Positions 43,891 through 54,371 of a stretch of DNA of 64,000 bases are shown piece by piece (within the stretch, counting starts at the first letter, position 1; the number at the start of each line of letters is the position of its first letter). Below the pieces are notes generated by a model. The model was not told the DNA's origin. It made no database searches and worked only from the letters and a program-made list of their open reading frames with translations. The position numbers and the translations under genes were made by a program. This DNA comes from Saccharomycopsis fibuligera x Saccharomycopsis cf. fibuligera (Eukaryota > Ascomycota > Saccharomycetes > Ascoideales > Saccharomycopsidaceae). The stretch is taken from NCBI GenBank assembly GCA_001936135.1, contig CP012820.1, positions 2,096,001 through 2,160,000 of the forward strand, given 5' to 3'.

Positions 43891-44517
43891 CTAAGAAGCA
43901 AAGTTAGGCAACGAGGTCACATATTGATCCACGCCACCAACAAAGTTATGATTGCTGATATATTCGCCCTCTTGGAAATCTACCATACTGAGAGCATTCT
44001 TCACCACATGTTCATTAAACAATACTGCATAAATGTATCTTAACGCATACTGCAAATCTTCAACTTTAGGATCACTAATAATGGCAAACTTCCAATTAGT
44101 CGCAGTTTCGTAATAATGTACGCGGTAGTGTTCAGTGGAGAAAGACTGCAAGTAGTTCAGGATAGCGTTTGGTGCTGGGTCCAGGGCATCGTTCTTGGAA
44201 TATAATTTAGCGGCAATGTTGCGGAGTGAAAAGATTGCACCAAAGAGAAGCTTGGCATTGTCGTTCATGTTGTTGGCATTTACAAGACCATTACTGATAT
44301 TATCGTTGGCCAGAGTATTGGCGGCAGTGCTATTTGGATTCGGACTGTTGGCTATGTTTGTGCTTGATGAGCTGTTGTTGGTGATGTTAGCTGACGAAGA
44401 GGAAGTGAGGGAATAGTTGAAAAGTTTGGACCCTGAGGCCGGGGTTTGAGGGTCCCATTCACGAGAGAAGACACAGTTGCAGTGCCTGTCAAAAATCCAA
44501 AGAGAGTAAATGGCCAT
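43891..44517 (-). CDS. BET5: TRAPP complex subunit Bet5
   Basis: 208 residues of the longin-like TRAPP small-subunit fold (TRAPPC1). The N-terminus MAIYSLWIFDRHCNCVFSREW matches yeast Bet5 almost residue for residue. After the insert come AKLLFGAIFSLRNIAAKLY and YRVHYYETATNWKFAIISDPK, and YALRYIYAVLFNEHVVKNAL near the end. TRAPP is the guanine nucleotide exchange factor for Rab Ypt1 and tethers ER-derived vesicles at the Golgi. An Asn/Ser-rich insert of about 55 residues (about 33-88) lengthens a protein that is about 160 residues in S. cerevisiae. It is divergent from the small gene at 44788 with 270 bases between starts. Confidence 0.93.
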   Translation of the reverse strand: MAIYSLWIFDRHCNCVFSREWDPQTPASGSKLFNYSLTSSSSANITNNSSSSTNIANSPNPNSTAANTLANDNISNGLVNANNMNDNAKLLFGAIFSLRNIAAKLYSKNDALDPAPNAILNYLQSFSTEHYRVHYYETATNWKFAIISDPKVEDLQYALRYIYAVLFNEHVVKNALSMVDFQEGEYISNHNFVGGVDQYVTSLPNFAS

Positions 44518-44642
44518 GATGGTGTGGTGTTAGGTATACGTTGGTTTTGATCTGAGTTGTTGTAGTTATCATCAAGGCGGTCGTCATTGATTAGTGTTGT
44601 TGTTGAGGCTGCGATGTGAAACTCTGGCAGGAATATATATGT

Positions 44643-44648
44643 CACGTG
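44643..44648. promoter_or_regulatory. CACGTG E-box in the divergent BET5 / small-gene promoter
   Basis: Context GTCACGTGC matches the Cbf1-type consensus RTCACGTG. It lies 126 bases from the BET5 start and 140 bases from the other start, so it could serve both. Confidence 0.45.
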
Positions 44649-44787
44649 CATAAAAATGCCAATTTGGTTTTTTTACAATTGCTGACAGGCAAACACTTAG
44701 AGACAAGTTCTGGTTAACCGTCTATCGTAGAAGGATAATAGGCTATTGTATTGAACTGTTATAGTAATATATACCTAGAATACGAGA

Positions 44788-45054
44788 ATGGTTGACCCCA
44801 AGCTTTTAGCCAAGCACAACTGGATCAAAGAAGTGCGCGGTTTGCCTTCCATTCAGGCCTACAATCTGCTCAACGATACGAAGACCACTATGGTCAATGC
44901 AAACCATTTGGACGACGTTACTGCTGACAAGCTAGCTAAGTACACAGGAAAGCTTAAGCAAAACATCAAGGAGATGGAATCAATGGTACTGGAGAATGTT
45001 GGTAAGATTGATGAGTCTCTCGACCGGTTGAGATGGCTAAGCAAGATTGCGTAG
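44788..45054 (+). CDS. Small helical protein of 88 residues, unknown
   Basis: Starts MVDPKLLAKHNWIKEVRGL and ends DESLDRLRWLSKIA. Residues 45-88 form a likely amphipathic coiled coil with heptad-like Leu/Met/Ile spacing (LAKYTGKLKQNIKEMESMVLENVGKIDESLDRLRWL). No signal peptide or membrane segment. The size and shape resemble small subunits of complexes such as DASH, BLOC-1 or TRAPP partners, but no diagnostic motif is visible, so I assign no function. Credible as a gene because it fills a compact gap between BET5 and CTF8, has a nearby E-box and TATA-like AATATATA (about 44766-44773), and shows no internal low complexity. Confidence 0.7.
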   Translation: MVDPKLLAKHNWIKEVRGLPSIQAYNLLNDTKTTMVNANHLDDVTADKLAKYTGKLKQNIKEMESMVLENVGKIDESLDRLRWLSKIA

Positions 45055-45221
45055 ATACTTTTCGGTGTGAATAGATAGTAAATATATTCTATGGAATGGT
45101 GAATTTCTGTCGCTTATTTAACTGATGCTCTTTTTTTAAGTATTTTAGACTATGGTGTATCATTGAACTGTATATAAATCTTAAGCTGCTTTTTTAGTTG
45201 AAAACCCACCACTTATCATGC

Positions 45222-45686
45222 TTAACTATCCATAAGTGGCACCGGGCGGTTAGAGAAAATCAACTTGTGCTTAACGATCTCCATTAACTGGACCCGTTGA
45301 GTCTTTAAATACTCTTGGTCATTGGCCTTGCTGGGCTCCTCAAGCTTGGGGAACTGGAGAATTCCCAATGGCTTTTCTAGCTCTTTGATAGAGCCCACGA
45401 GTTTCTGGTTCTTACCTATAAGGAGTTCCACTTTGTTACTGTTTGGGTTTGCGATGTCGAACTTGAGTTTGCCAATGTTTACCGCGTCCTTTCCGTGTTT
45501 TGTCTTAATAAATGCTGGATTAGGGTCATCGCTGGTGCTGGTGAATTGCTGGGGCACTGCAGTTGGCCTGTGGATGGTGCCCTGGATTTCGATCATCACG
45601 AGGCCTTGAGGTAGCCTGAGGAAGGGTGGAAGCCCCTGGACAGGGTTATTTTCGGGAAAAGTGGTATTTATCTGAATGGTAGGCAT
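45222..45686 (-). CDS. CTF8: Chromosome transmission fidelity protein Ctf8
   Basis: 154 residues. Conserved blocks follow yeast Ctf8 in order: LPQGLVMIEIQGTI, then GKLKFDI, ELLIGKNQKLVGSIKELEKPLGILQF and EIVKHKLIFSNRPVPLM at the C-terminus. Ctf8 joins Dcc1 and Ctf18 in the alternative clamp loader (Ctf18-RFC) that acts on PCNA in sister-chromatid cohesion and replication; nuclear. An ACGCGT site lies 157 bases upstream, in the region shared with MBP1. Confidence 0.9.
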   Translation of the reverse strand: MPTIQINTTFPENNPVQGLPPFLRLPQGLVMIEIQGTIHRPTAVPQQFTSTSDDPNPAFIKTKHGKDAVNIGKLKFDIANPNSNKVELLIGKNQKLVGSIKELEKPLGILQFPKLEEPSKANDQEYLKTQRVQLMEIVKHKLIFSNRPVPLMDS

Positions 45687-46211
45687 GGTCGTGGGTTCGT
45701 TTCGTATTGATTATGTGTGCTTATCGTTATTGATTGTGTATAACTTTTACAATTGCTGTTGTTATTATTGTAGTGGTTGCCCATTTCTTCCTAAAACGGC
45801 AAACGACGCCAAACAAAATTTTCTTAAAAAAAAAAAATTGAAACGCGTCACGTTGCCAGAAAGAAAACCGTTTCGAAAACAGAAACAGAAAACATCACCA
45901 ACAGCCATAACCGACCAATCAATCAACTAATCAACCAACTCGTCGTCCACACTGCTACATTCCCACTCAAGCTATTCATTTCCCTAACAGCTCTAATAGC
46001 CTGTTACGTCTACCGAGCACGCAGCTGCCAACCAAAATCGCTCTACGCCTTCCCCTGTCCATGGATACACACACAACACCAGCTGCTAACCGCCCACTAT
46101 CCACTATTATCGTTTATCCATATACAGCGCATACCAGACAGTCATACGAAGAAACAATACAGCCTTAAAATCAATTGCCATAACAATCTTAACACTCCCA
46201 TTCCCTCAATA
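45687..46211. other. Divergent promoter CTF8 / MBP1
   Basis: 525 bases between the two starts. It contains an ACGCGT at 45843-45848 and an A tract at 45826-45837. The plus-strand ORF overlapping it (45676-45930) has no bias or motif. Confidence 0.5.
45843..45848. promoter_or_regulatory. MCB-type site (ACGCGT) between CTF8 and MBP1
   Basis: Context AAACGCGTCACG. It is 157 bases from the CTF8 ATG and about 363 from the MBP1 ATG. It is the core site of MBF, whose DNA-binding subunit is the right-hand gene. One site alone is weak evidence. Confidence 0.5.
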
Positions 46212-47406
46212 ATGCCCGTGCCGGACCACCTATACTCCGCTACTTATTCCAATGTCCCCGTGTACGAGTTCCTCGTCAACGGCGGCTCAGTGATGCGGCG
46301 CAAGCACGACGACTGGGTTAATGCTACACATATTCTTAAAGCAGCCAATTTTGCCAAAGCCAAAAGAACAAGAATCTTGGAAAAAGACGTACAAACAGGA
46401 CAACATGAAAAAGTCCAAGGTGGTTATGGTAAATATCAGGGCACTTGGATACCCTTGGAAGAAGCAAAGTTAATTGCTCAACGATTTAATGTTGATGATA
46501 TCTTAGCGCCAGTACTTACTTACCATAGAAGCGAAGGTGATCCAGAACCACCATTAGCTCCAAAACATCAACATGCCAAAACAGTGGCTGCTGCCCAAGC
46601 TGCTGCTGCTGCCGCTGCTGCTGCGTCAACTGCCGCCAATAGCACAACTAGTGTAGAGTCTTCAAGGAGTGGCTCTCCATCACTCGCAGGAAGAAGAGCT
46701 ACATATCCCTTAAAAAGAACCAAATCCCAAAAAGAGAATTCGGGTCCCCCAAAGAAACGGGGTCGCCCAAAAAGAGTTAATTCAGTATTGGCGGCTAATT
46801 CTACAGCTGATGCTAGTAATATTGCGAGTGTTGGTACTTCGATCTTGGAAAGCACAAATAGTGAAAATTTTGATATTTTAAAAACTGTTGAAGATAGACC
46901 ATCAGAACTGGAAGGAAATTTGACCAAAAATGGATTGCCGAGAAAGAAAAGAGGTAGAAAACCTAAAGTGAAAGAGCCAGAAGAAGTGGCAGTTGGTGAA
47001 TCTATATTAGAAGGTGTTGCTGATAATGGCCACAATAATACGACTACTATCAATAATAATAGTAAATCGAATACTGGTAATAATTCCAACTCCATATTCC
47101 AAACTCCAATGAAAAACACAATGATGAACAATCGGCTAATTAAGAGTTTCGTCAATGAAAAATCGAGTCCGTTGAATGAAAGCGATTTGCACAATTATTT
47201 CAGCAGTGAAACAGATTTCCATAAAGACCCTGCATCTAGTGATATTGAAGGATCTAATTTCAACAATATTTTTAACCAGGATCCTTCTTCATCGCCAAGC
47301 GAATTCATGTCCGATGACGATTTAGCTAATGCATTAAAATCGCCAGAAAACCATAGTGGGTTGAATTTGAAGCCAAGAAACGGTGGTGCCCATAATAGTA
47401 ATAATA

Positions 47407-47438
<32 letters not shown>

Positions 47439-50051
47439 GCAAATGCGTATCAAAGTTTTATAAATAATGGACATCAAGAAAATCACAACTTTAATGGTTA
47501 TTTCTCGGCTAGGAAAAAACTAAACCTTCGAGATGATTTCACCCATTCGATACCTACACCAACAAGTTCATTCCATCCTAGTGCTGACCGCCATCATCAA
47601 ACCAATCTCAATAGCCGGCTTTATAGAGATAGCATCAATAATAACAATTATAGCAATGGCGCCGCTCAGAATAACGACCACAGCAATATAAGCTCTAACA
47701 ATAACAGCATAAACAGTTTCAATCATCATCAACAAGCAAACCACACGGTAAGCAACGGTAGATGGTTTGATGATAATGACGAATTCACCAAACGTTTAAT
47801 TAGTTATTTTATGAAACCAGATGACGAGATAAATGATAGTGAAATTCCCGATTTCTTACTAAATCCACCCAAGACGTTTAATATTAACAAACCCATTGAT
47901 CCAGATGGTAATACTGCGTTGCATTGGGCATGCGCAATGGGTAACTTGGCGATAATTGAACTCCTCATAAAATTTGGTGCTAATTACCGTGCTCGCAATC
48001 GTAAACAAGAAATTCCAATCATGCGTTCAGTACGATTCAATAATTCGTACACAAAGCGAACATTTGCTAAAATCACTGACCTTTTAAGAGACACGCTTTT
48101 CGAAATTGACGGCAAGAACCGTACTGTGCTTCACCATATTACTATTGCTCTGAATTCAGCACAAAAATACAATTCCGCAAGGTATTATTTAGAAATCTTG
48201 CTTGCTAAGATTAGTGAACTCTACAGCATTGAAAGGTTGACTGAATTTATTAATTTGACGGATAGAAAAGGAAACTCGGCGATTTTTTACGCCTTCAGTA
48301 ATAGTTCAAGAAAATGCATCAAAGTGTTGCTTAGTTACAATGCCCGTACGGATATTAAGAACAACAGGGGAGAAACCGCTAATGATTTAATGGTGGTGAA
48401 TTATCCATCGACCCCAAAACTTATTAATAGTTACCAAAGCAATGTTAAGAGTTTGAACAAGTTGATGCATTCGGGTGGTGGTGGGTCTGATTCCCCAAGT
48501 GGTGCTACTAGTGGTGCCAGTGCTAGACGAAGATTACAGTCGAGAGACTTTAACAAACCATTTTCAGTGGAAATCACCACTCCAGTTGCCACGACTGGTA
48601 AAGATCTTGACAGCACGTTCACCCGTAATGCCTATAGTACCTTTGCGAATGCAAATGCCACTAATGCAGCTGCAGATTCTACATTAATAGCACACCAACC
48701 CAACATCTCCACCCCACATATATACAATAGCAATAGCAATATTAACAACAACAATAGCAATAGTGATTCAATATCAAATCTCATTAAGGTCCCAAGAATA
48801 CTCAAAGAAACTCGCTTAGCTACTGAAAATGCCGCTATCAGCCTCATCAAACATCTTGATAGTTATGCTTCACAATATGCCGAATCTATAGCTAAGAAGC
48901 AACACCTAATTGTTGATTTGAATCAATATTACAAGTCACTAAGTTTGGAAATCAGTACGATTGAAAAAAATATAATCAGCTCATCAGCGGTGGCAAGTCG
49001 CTTGATTAGTTCGGATGGCGCCATGGGCCCAAGTAGTGATTTGGGTGATGATATTGATGAAAATGTCAATACTAATGCAACTGATAAGAATAGCAACAAC
49101 AATAATGGAAACGATAATGATGAGACAATGATTGAAAATATTGAAACGGACAATGATGAAGATCCAGCAAGTGAAAATAAAACTAAAAACAGCAATTTCA
49201 ACAAAAGCAATAGCAATGATAGTAGCGATAATACTAATAATAGTAAAGATCACAAGAGCGCAATGGCACAACAAATAATCGCCAAAAACAACAAAAAATT
49301 AAGCAATAAAATTACCAAACAGACGGAAAAATTAAATGATAAGATCAATGAGCTTGAAAAATTGTTGAATAGGGTCCAGTTGTTCAATTTGACTAAAGTA
49401 ACGGAAGTCGAGATTAATAAAGATGTTAATCATAACAATGTCAATGAAGCAAGAAAATTCAGATTGGAAAATCCATTTATTGATGAAAATGGTTTTAAGG
49501 GAGCGAAACATGAACAAGGATTGTCAAAAGGAGAAAGTATTCACAACATTAAGGACAATACTAATGATAATAAAGATAAGGTATCTTATTGTGTTGAATT
49601 ATCTAGACTTCAAGTCACTAGGGCAGAACTTACCAAAAGGGTGCTTTCATATTTCACTATTGATATTGCTGACTTGAAGAATAATAACAGCAATGGTACC
49701 TTTAACAATAATGAAACTGATAATGTCGATAAATGTGACGATTCGGTTATAACCATTGATAACACTGAAAACATTGAAAACAGCAACACAAATAATACCA
49801 GCCTCAATGGTGACATTAAAATGAAGACAGAAGAAAAACAAGAAAAGCTAGAAGAAAATAAAAAAGGAGAACATGCTACGATTGTTAAGACCAACATAAA
49901 GGCACTCAAAGCAACCCACATTTCAGAATCATTAAAGCAGAAAAATAAAAAAATCAATCTTTATAGAAGATTAATTGCTGCATGCTGTAATGCAGGTATA
50001 AATGAGGTTGATAATTTGGTTGATAATATACTACAGAATCTTAATCGATAA
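46212..50051 (+). CDS. MBP1: MBF DNA-binding subunit Mbp1 (APSES/KilA-N, ankyrin)
   Basis: 1279 residues. The N-terminal APSES domain (about 5-105) reads LYSATYSNVPVYEF, KHDDWVNATHILKAANFAKAK and HEKVQGGYGKYQGTWIPLEEA, nearly identical to yeast Mbp1 and closer than Swi4. Ankyrin repeats lie at about 560-600 (DGNTALHWACAMGNLAIIELL) and 683-727 (DRKGNSAIFYAFSNSSRKCIKVLL), and a helical C-terminus (about 1020-1070) ends in a Swi6-binding type helix (YRRLIAACCNAGINEVDNLVDNIL). It binds ACGCGT and drives G1/S genes. It is much longer than S. cerevisiae Mbp1 (833) because of Asn-rich inserts. An in-frame CTG at 48150-48152 (residue 647) reads better as Ser. Confidence 0.92.
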
Positions 50052-51692
50052 TGGATAATGCTTGTTTCTTTTTACGCTGTTTTGTTGTTTATTATCAACA
50101 TACAGCAGATGCTTTCTTTATTGGTTATTTGAATAATGGATTAGACAAGCATATTGTTTGTGATATTGATTCAATGTTGTGTGTGTGAATCTAAGCTGAG
50201 TTAAATTCAGTAGGGGCCCCGATTTCCCTTTTTTTTTTTTTTTTTTTTTTTGTTTTTTTTTTTTTTTTTTTTTGTTTTTTTTTTTTTGTTTTTTTTGCTT
50301 TTTTGCTTTTTTACTAACGCTGTTATAGTTTCTTTTCATGGATATTTATCGGACTGTGTTGTTGATTTTTTGTTAAGATTTTTACTTAATTTGTCAATAG
50401 ATTGAGCTATTCATTATGATGGCATAACGACATTCACAGATTTATTTACTTACTTACGCTTTTTACCTTTTTTTTATTATAATTTTTTTCCTCTTTCTTT
50501 GTATATTTTTTTGTTTTTGTTGCCATTTTTTTTGATGTCTTTTGATGAGTTTGATTGCTTTTGTTTTCATTATTCTTGTTATTCTTATTGTTTTTGTACA
50601 TTACTTGATTGATTCTGGTTCAATTTTCTTATTCTTTGTCACACGTACATACACATACTTAGTTTTAGTACTGTTATTTTTTCCTGCTGCTATTCTGCTT
50701 TTTCTTCTTTTATCATAAACTATTCTCAACAAACTTATGTTTATTAATGTACAATATAATAATGTTCAGTTTTAGTTTTATTTACTGCTTATATGTATAT
50801 ATATATTCATAACCTATGTCGATCTTCTCAAGATTTTCAGGATTTTTGTTAAATTTACGTTAATTTTACTTTTCTATTTGAATGGCAAATACGTGCTTTT
50901 TTTCACTCTCTGTACTTTAAACTACTAATACTTATCCTGTGTGATTTATTTAGGAACTAGGCAAACGTTAAATTTTGTGCAAAATAGTATACAAATACTG
51001 TAAAATTTATTGGCTGCAGTAAGTTTTTTATAATAAGTGGAGATATCTGCATGTACGGCTCCACCTTCGAAAGAGAGCAGCGACTGTCTTTGGTATACTT
51101 ATCTCTCCGCATGTTGGCTGGTGGGTTCGTCGGATTAAGCAGAGTTATAGTTTATATTTTACATTTTGATCACCGCCAATAAAGCCCCCAAGTCCGCTAT
51201 GCTGCCATTCCCATGCCTGTCATACCCGTCATGCCGTTACGATGAGGAAGCCAATAGGCTTAAAGAAGAACATTCAACAATAAAGAATGAATAAATGAGG
51301 CATCTCGGAACTGTGGCGATGATGTTTTCTATGAAGCTCCGATCCGACAGAGCCTCGCTTAGTAATTGCGGTAGTGAAGCAGGCAGCGGAGTTGTGCGGA
51401 GTTCGCACACAATAAAGCGGGAACAGAAACAGAGTTATAAGCAGAACAGCCACAAGCAAGCACCAGCAAACAGTATATATACAGTTGCGCAGGCTACCTT
51501 CTCCCTCGAAGAAAACCGTTGTTTTTATTTTCAGTACTCGATCCTGATCTTGATTAACTATTTGTATCTCGGATAGCTAGTATAACAGACGCTAAATTTT
51601 TTCATTACATTGCTTAAGCAGCCTACTTTAGTTTGCAGAATTATTTTTATTTCATTCAACACATAGTTACGAATACGCGCAAACCATTAACA
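50052..51692. other. Gene-free region MBP1 to MDR reductase
   Basis: Includes a long broken T tract at 50228-50300, then T-rich AT sequence to about 51000, typical of a 3' region. The reductase promoter side has a TATATATA-like run at about 51474-51481. The short ORFs lack bias or motifs. Confidence 0.5.
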
Positions 51693-52787
51693 ATGCCAAT
51701 CAATTATCAACACTGGGTCATCAAGAATCAACCTGTCAATGGGGTTGTCCTAGACCAATCCAGCGACAAGGCTACTTTTGAATTAAAGCAAAACGAAACC
51801 ATTGACCCAGCGACTCTACAGGATGATGAAATTCTTGTGAAATCGCTTTACATTTCCAATGATCCTGCTCAATTATTCTGGATTTATTCTCCGTTTGGCG
51901 GCGATTATGGTGCTAGACTTCCTGTTGGTTCTGATATCACCGCTAGAGGTATTGGTAAAGTTGTCGAATCCAAATCCCGCAAATACCAAAAAAATGACAT
52001 AGTGTATACTGTCATTAATTGGTCAGAATACGCCAAAGTTAATGTCAAAACCCAACTTAATTTCCCCATTGATACCTCACAATTCCCAGTAAATGAAATC
52101 CCATTGGACTATCATCTTAGTGTTTTTGGTATTACTTCCATCACTGCATGGTTGGGTTATTTCAAAGTGGCAAATATCAATCCAGCTAAAGATACTGGTA
52201 AAACTTTCTTGGTTACCGGCGCTGCTGGCGCCGTGGGTTCCGTTGCGGTGCAGATTGCTAGCAAAGTCTTGAAGGCCAAGAAAGTGTATGCCATTGCCGG
52301 TGGGGAAGACAAAATAAAGTATGTTGAGGGTATTGGCGGCAATGTTGTTGGTATTGATTACAAAGACAAGAATTTTAAAGAAAATTTCAAGAAAGCCGTT
52401 GGCGAAGAGAAAATCAATTACTTTTTCGATAACGTTGGTGGCGATATCCTTGAATATTCATTACAATTCTTGGGAATTCATGCAGTGGTAATTATTTGTG
52501 GGGCTATTTCTACATACAAGGACACAAAGCCAAAACCATTTTACGGTTTGCCATTTATTGTTTCCAAGAGATTGAAGCTTGAAGGATTTGTGGTTGGCGA
52601 TTATGCTTCTGAATTTGCAGAAATCCGTGAACAGCTTTTACAATGGTACAAGGAAGGCCATCTTCCAAGTTTGTCAACGGTTATTGATGCTAGAGGTGAC
52701 AAGTTTGACAAAGTGCCAGCTGCTTGGGATGGATTGTTCCATGGCTCCAATAAAGGCAAGCTGATCACTCAAGTCGGTGACGCATGA
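51693..52787 (+). CDS. Zinc-independent MDR-family NADPH oxidoreductase, YML131W-like
   Basis: 364 residues from the ATG at 51693; an in-frame ATG 60 bases earlier would add only an AT-rich leader, and the MPINYQHWVIKN start fits the family. An N-terminal GroES-like domain is followed by the cofactor domain with the strand FLVTGAAGAVGSVAVQIAS (GxxGxxG), then YFFDNVGGDILEYSLQFL and GLFHGSNKGKLITQVG, the GxNxGK end typical of leukotriene B4 dehydrogenase/prostaglandin reductase and plant alkenal reductases. It lacks the zinc-binding cysteines of alcohol dehydrogenases. It probably reduces alpha,beta-unsaturated carbonyls with NADPH; the substrate is not known. Confidence 0.88.
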   Translation: MPINYQHWVIKNQPVNGVVLDQSSDKATFELKQNETIDPATLQDDEILVKSLYISNDPAQLFWIYSPFGGDYGARLPVGSDITARGIGKVVESKSRKYQKNDIVYTVINWSEYAKVNVKTQLNFPIDTSQFPVNEIPLDYHLSVFGITSITAWLGYFKVANINPAKDTGKTFLVTGAAGAVGSVAVQIASKVLKAKKVYAIAGGEDKIKYVEGIGGNVVGIDYKDKNFKENFKKAVGEEKINYFFDNVGGDILEYSLQFLGIHAVVIICGAISTYKDTKPKPFYGLPFIVSKRLKLEGFVVGDYASEFAEIREQLLQWYKEGHLPSLSTVIDARGDKFDKVPAAWDGLFHGSNKGKLITQVGDA

Positions 52788-52798
52788 TCTTTATTATC

Positions 52799-52889
52799 AG
52801 CATCATCATCATCATCTTCTTCTTCTTCTTCTTTTTCTTCTTCTTCTTTTTCTTCTTCTTTTTCTTCTTCTTTATCATCATCATCTTGT
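52799..52889 (+). repeat. CAT/CTT compound microsatellite
   Basis: About 90 bases of ATC, CTT and TTT triplets immediately 3' of the reductase gene. Being fully pyrimidine on one strand over most of its length, it could form triplex or slipped structures. Confidence 0.85.
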
Positions 52890-53379
52890 CAATCCTTTTC
52901 GTTTCCTTTTTTGAACAGTAAAACTGACTAGTTGGGCAGGTTGGCTAACCTGTTTCAGTATATATAAGTATGACTCGTTTACCTGAATAGTATCTGCAAA
53001 TTCTTGCTCTCATGTATGCCTTATTGTCTTAATTTGAGCTGAGATTCGCTACGCCCGAGTAAGTTCTGTTTAGCAGCCTGTAAATCTTCGCTGTCGTTAA
53101 TAAAATGTGCATAATTCAGCTGCTCAACGCGCCAGTGCACTGGAATCTGTATTAGTATGTACTATTATGCGCTAATGACAAAGGATACAGCACTAAATAA
53201 TTGAATATTATGTGCAGTTATGCATATAGATGCAATGGAACACGAATCATGCTTCACTTTGCGTATTCCACGATGAGCGACAATAAACTGCTTTTCAGTC
53301 TTGCATCTCAACAACCAGCGCTGAAAATTTGGTACGGTTTGATTCCATCTTCTGCGTTCTGTGGATCACTTGCAAATGA

Positions 53380-53387
53380 TATATAAG
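53380..53387 (+). promoter_or_regulatory. TATA box of the GPI-protein gene
   Basis: TATATAAG, 170 bases before the ATG at 53550. Confidence 0.6.
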
Positions 53388-53549
53388 CAGTGAGAGGGCC
53401 CTTTTTTTTCTTTTGTTGTTAATATTTTTCATTGTTTTATTTTATTCATTTGTTCGTTTCGTACATTGTCGCTTACTTTACTTGCTTACTCGATTGTTAG
53501 CCTGCTTTAAAACATAACAGACGCAAAAAAGGATAAAACATATCTCAAC

Positions 53550-54371
53550 ATGCAACTCTCATTGATAACTTTTTCTGCGCTTGCTTCGTTGGCTTCTGCT
53601 ACAATCACCCTCACTGCTCCTGCTACCACATTTACTGTTTCTGTTCCTACTGTTATCACCTATACCAGTGACGATTATGTTTTGATCAATACTTTCTACG
53701 GTAGTGGCACTAATTTAGCAATTGCTGGTGCAGGAGCTCCAACGCTCAGTGATGATGGATCTTCGACCATCGATTCTGCTTCTGCCTCTGCTGCTTCTTC
53801 AGTTGCCTCAAGTCTTTCAAGTTCTGAAAATAGCCAATTGTCCTCCATTACAAGCTCTGCTTCTGCTGCTAAGGCTTCATCCACTTCTAAGGAAGAAGAG
53901 TCCTCCTCTGAAGAGGAAACCAGCACTACTACCAGCAAAGAACATCACTCAAAAACCACCACTGAGCACTCTTCTGAATCCTCATCTTCCGAATCTTCCT
54001 CAAAATCTACCGCCTCTTCATCTGCACCTGATTCTAGTAGCACCTTTGGTGCAAATTCTGCTCTCACCACGAGTAGTTCTAGCTCTGCTTCCCACGTGAA
54101 CTCAGTTTCGGTTTCTGGCTCTGTTACTTATGTTATCACCACCAAGTCTCACATTGTGACCGCTAGCGATTACTACACCATCTACGTTAACGGTACTGAC
54201 ACTAGTTTCGGTACCAAAGGAGCTGGTAACGGTACTAGTTCTTCCAATACTACGGGCGCATCTGCTTCAGCTTCGTCTTCCGCCACTTCTAGTCATGCTG
54301 GTGGTGCCGAATCATTAAAGGCTTCTGGCTTATTAGCTGCCGGGTTGGTCTCTTTGTTCTGCTTATTATAA
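53550..54371 (+). CDS. Ser/Thr-rich GPI-anchored cell-wall protein
   Basis: 273 residues. Signal peptide at 1-17 (MQLSLITFSALASLASA), with cleavage likely after SA. A short Thr/Val-rich N-terminal domain includes ATTFTVSVPTVITYTSDDYV. The middle is a mucin-like Ser/Thr/Glu region, expected to be heavily O-mannosylated. A second Val/Thr-rich segment follows (VSVSGSVTYVITTKSHIVTASDYYTIYVNGTD). The C-terminus GGAESLKASGLLAAGLVSLFCLL is a GPI-attachment signal, a hydrophobic tail after a small-residue omega zone. No adhesin domain (Als, Flo) is visible, so the role is structural or unknown. The strong codon bias and TATA box suggest good expression. Confidence 0.85.
   Translation: MQLSLITFSALASLASATITLTAPATTFTVSVPTVITYTSDDYVLINTFYGSGTNLAIAGAGAPTLSDDGSSTIDSASASAASSVASSLSSSENSQLSSITSSASAAKASSTSKEEESSSEEETSTTTSKEHHSKTTTEHSSESSSSESSSKSTASSSAPDSSSTFGANSALTTSSSSSASHVNSVSVSGSVTYVITTKSHIVTASDYYTIYVNGTDTSFGTKGAGNGTSSSNTTGASASASSSATSSHAGGAESLKASGLLAAGLVSLFCLL

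Larger units (their letters stand above)
52788..53549. other. Intergenic region with CTT/CAT triplet repeats and TATA box
   Basis: The reductase stop is followed by (CAT)n and then (CTT)n runs with interruptions and a final (CAT) run to about 52887. The GPI-protein promoter has TATATAAG at 53380-53387. No further coding signal. Confidence 0.55.
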
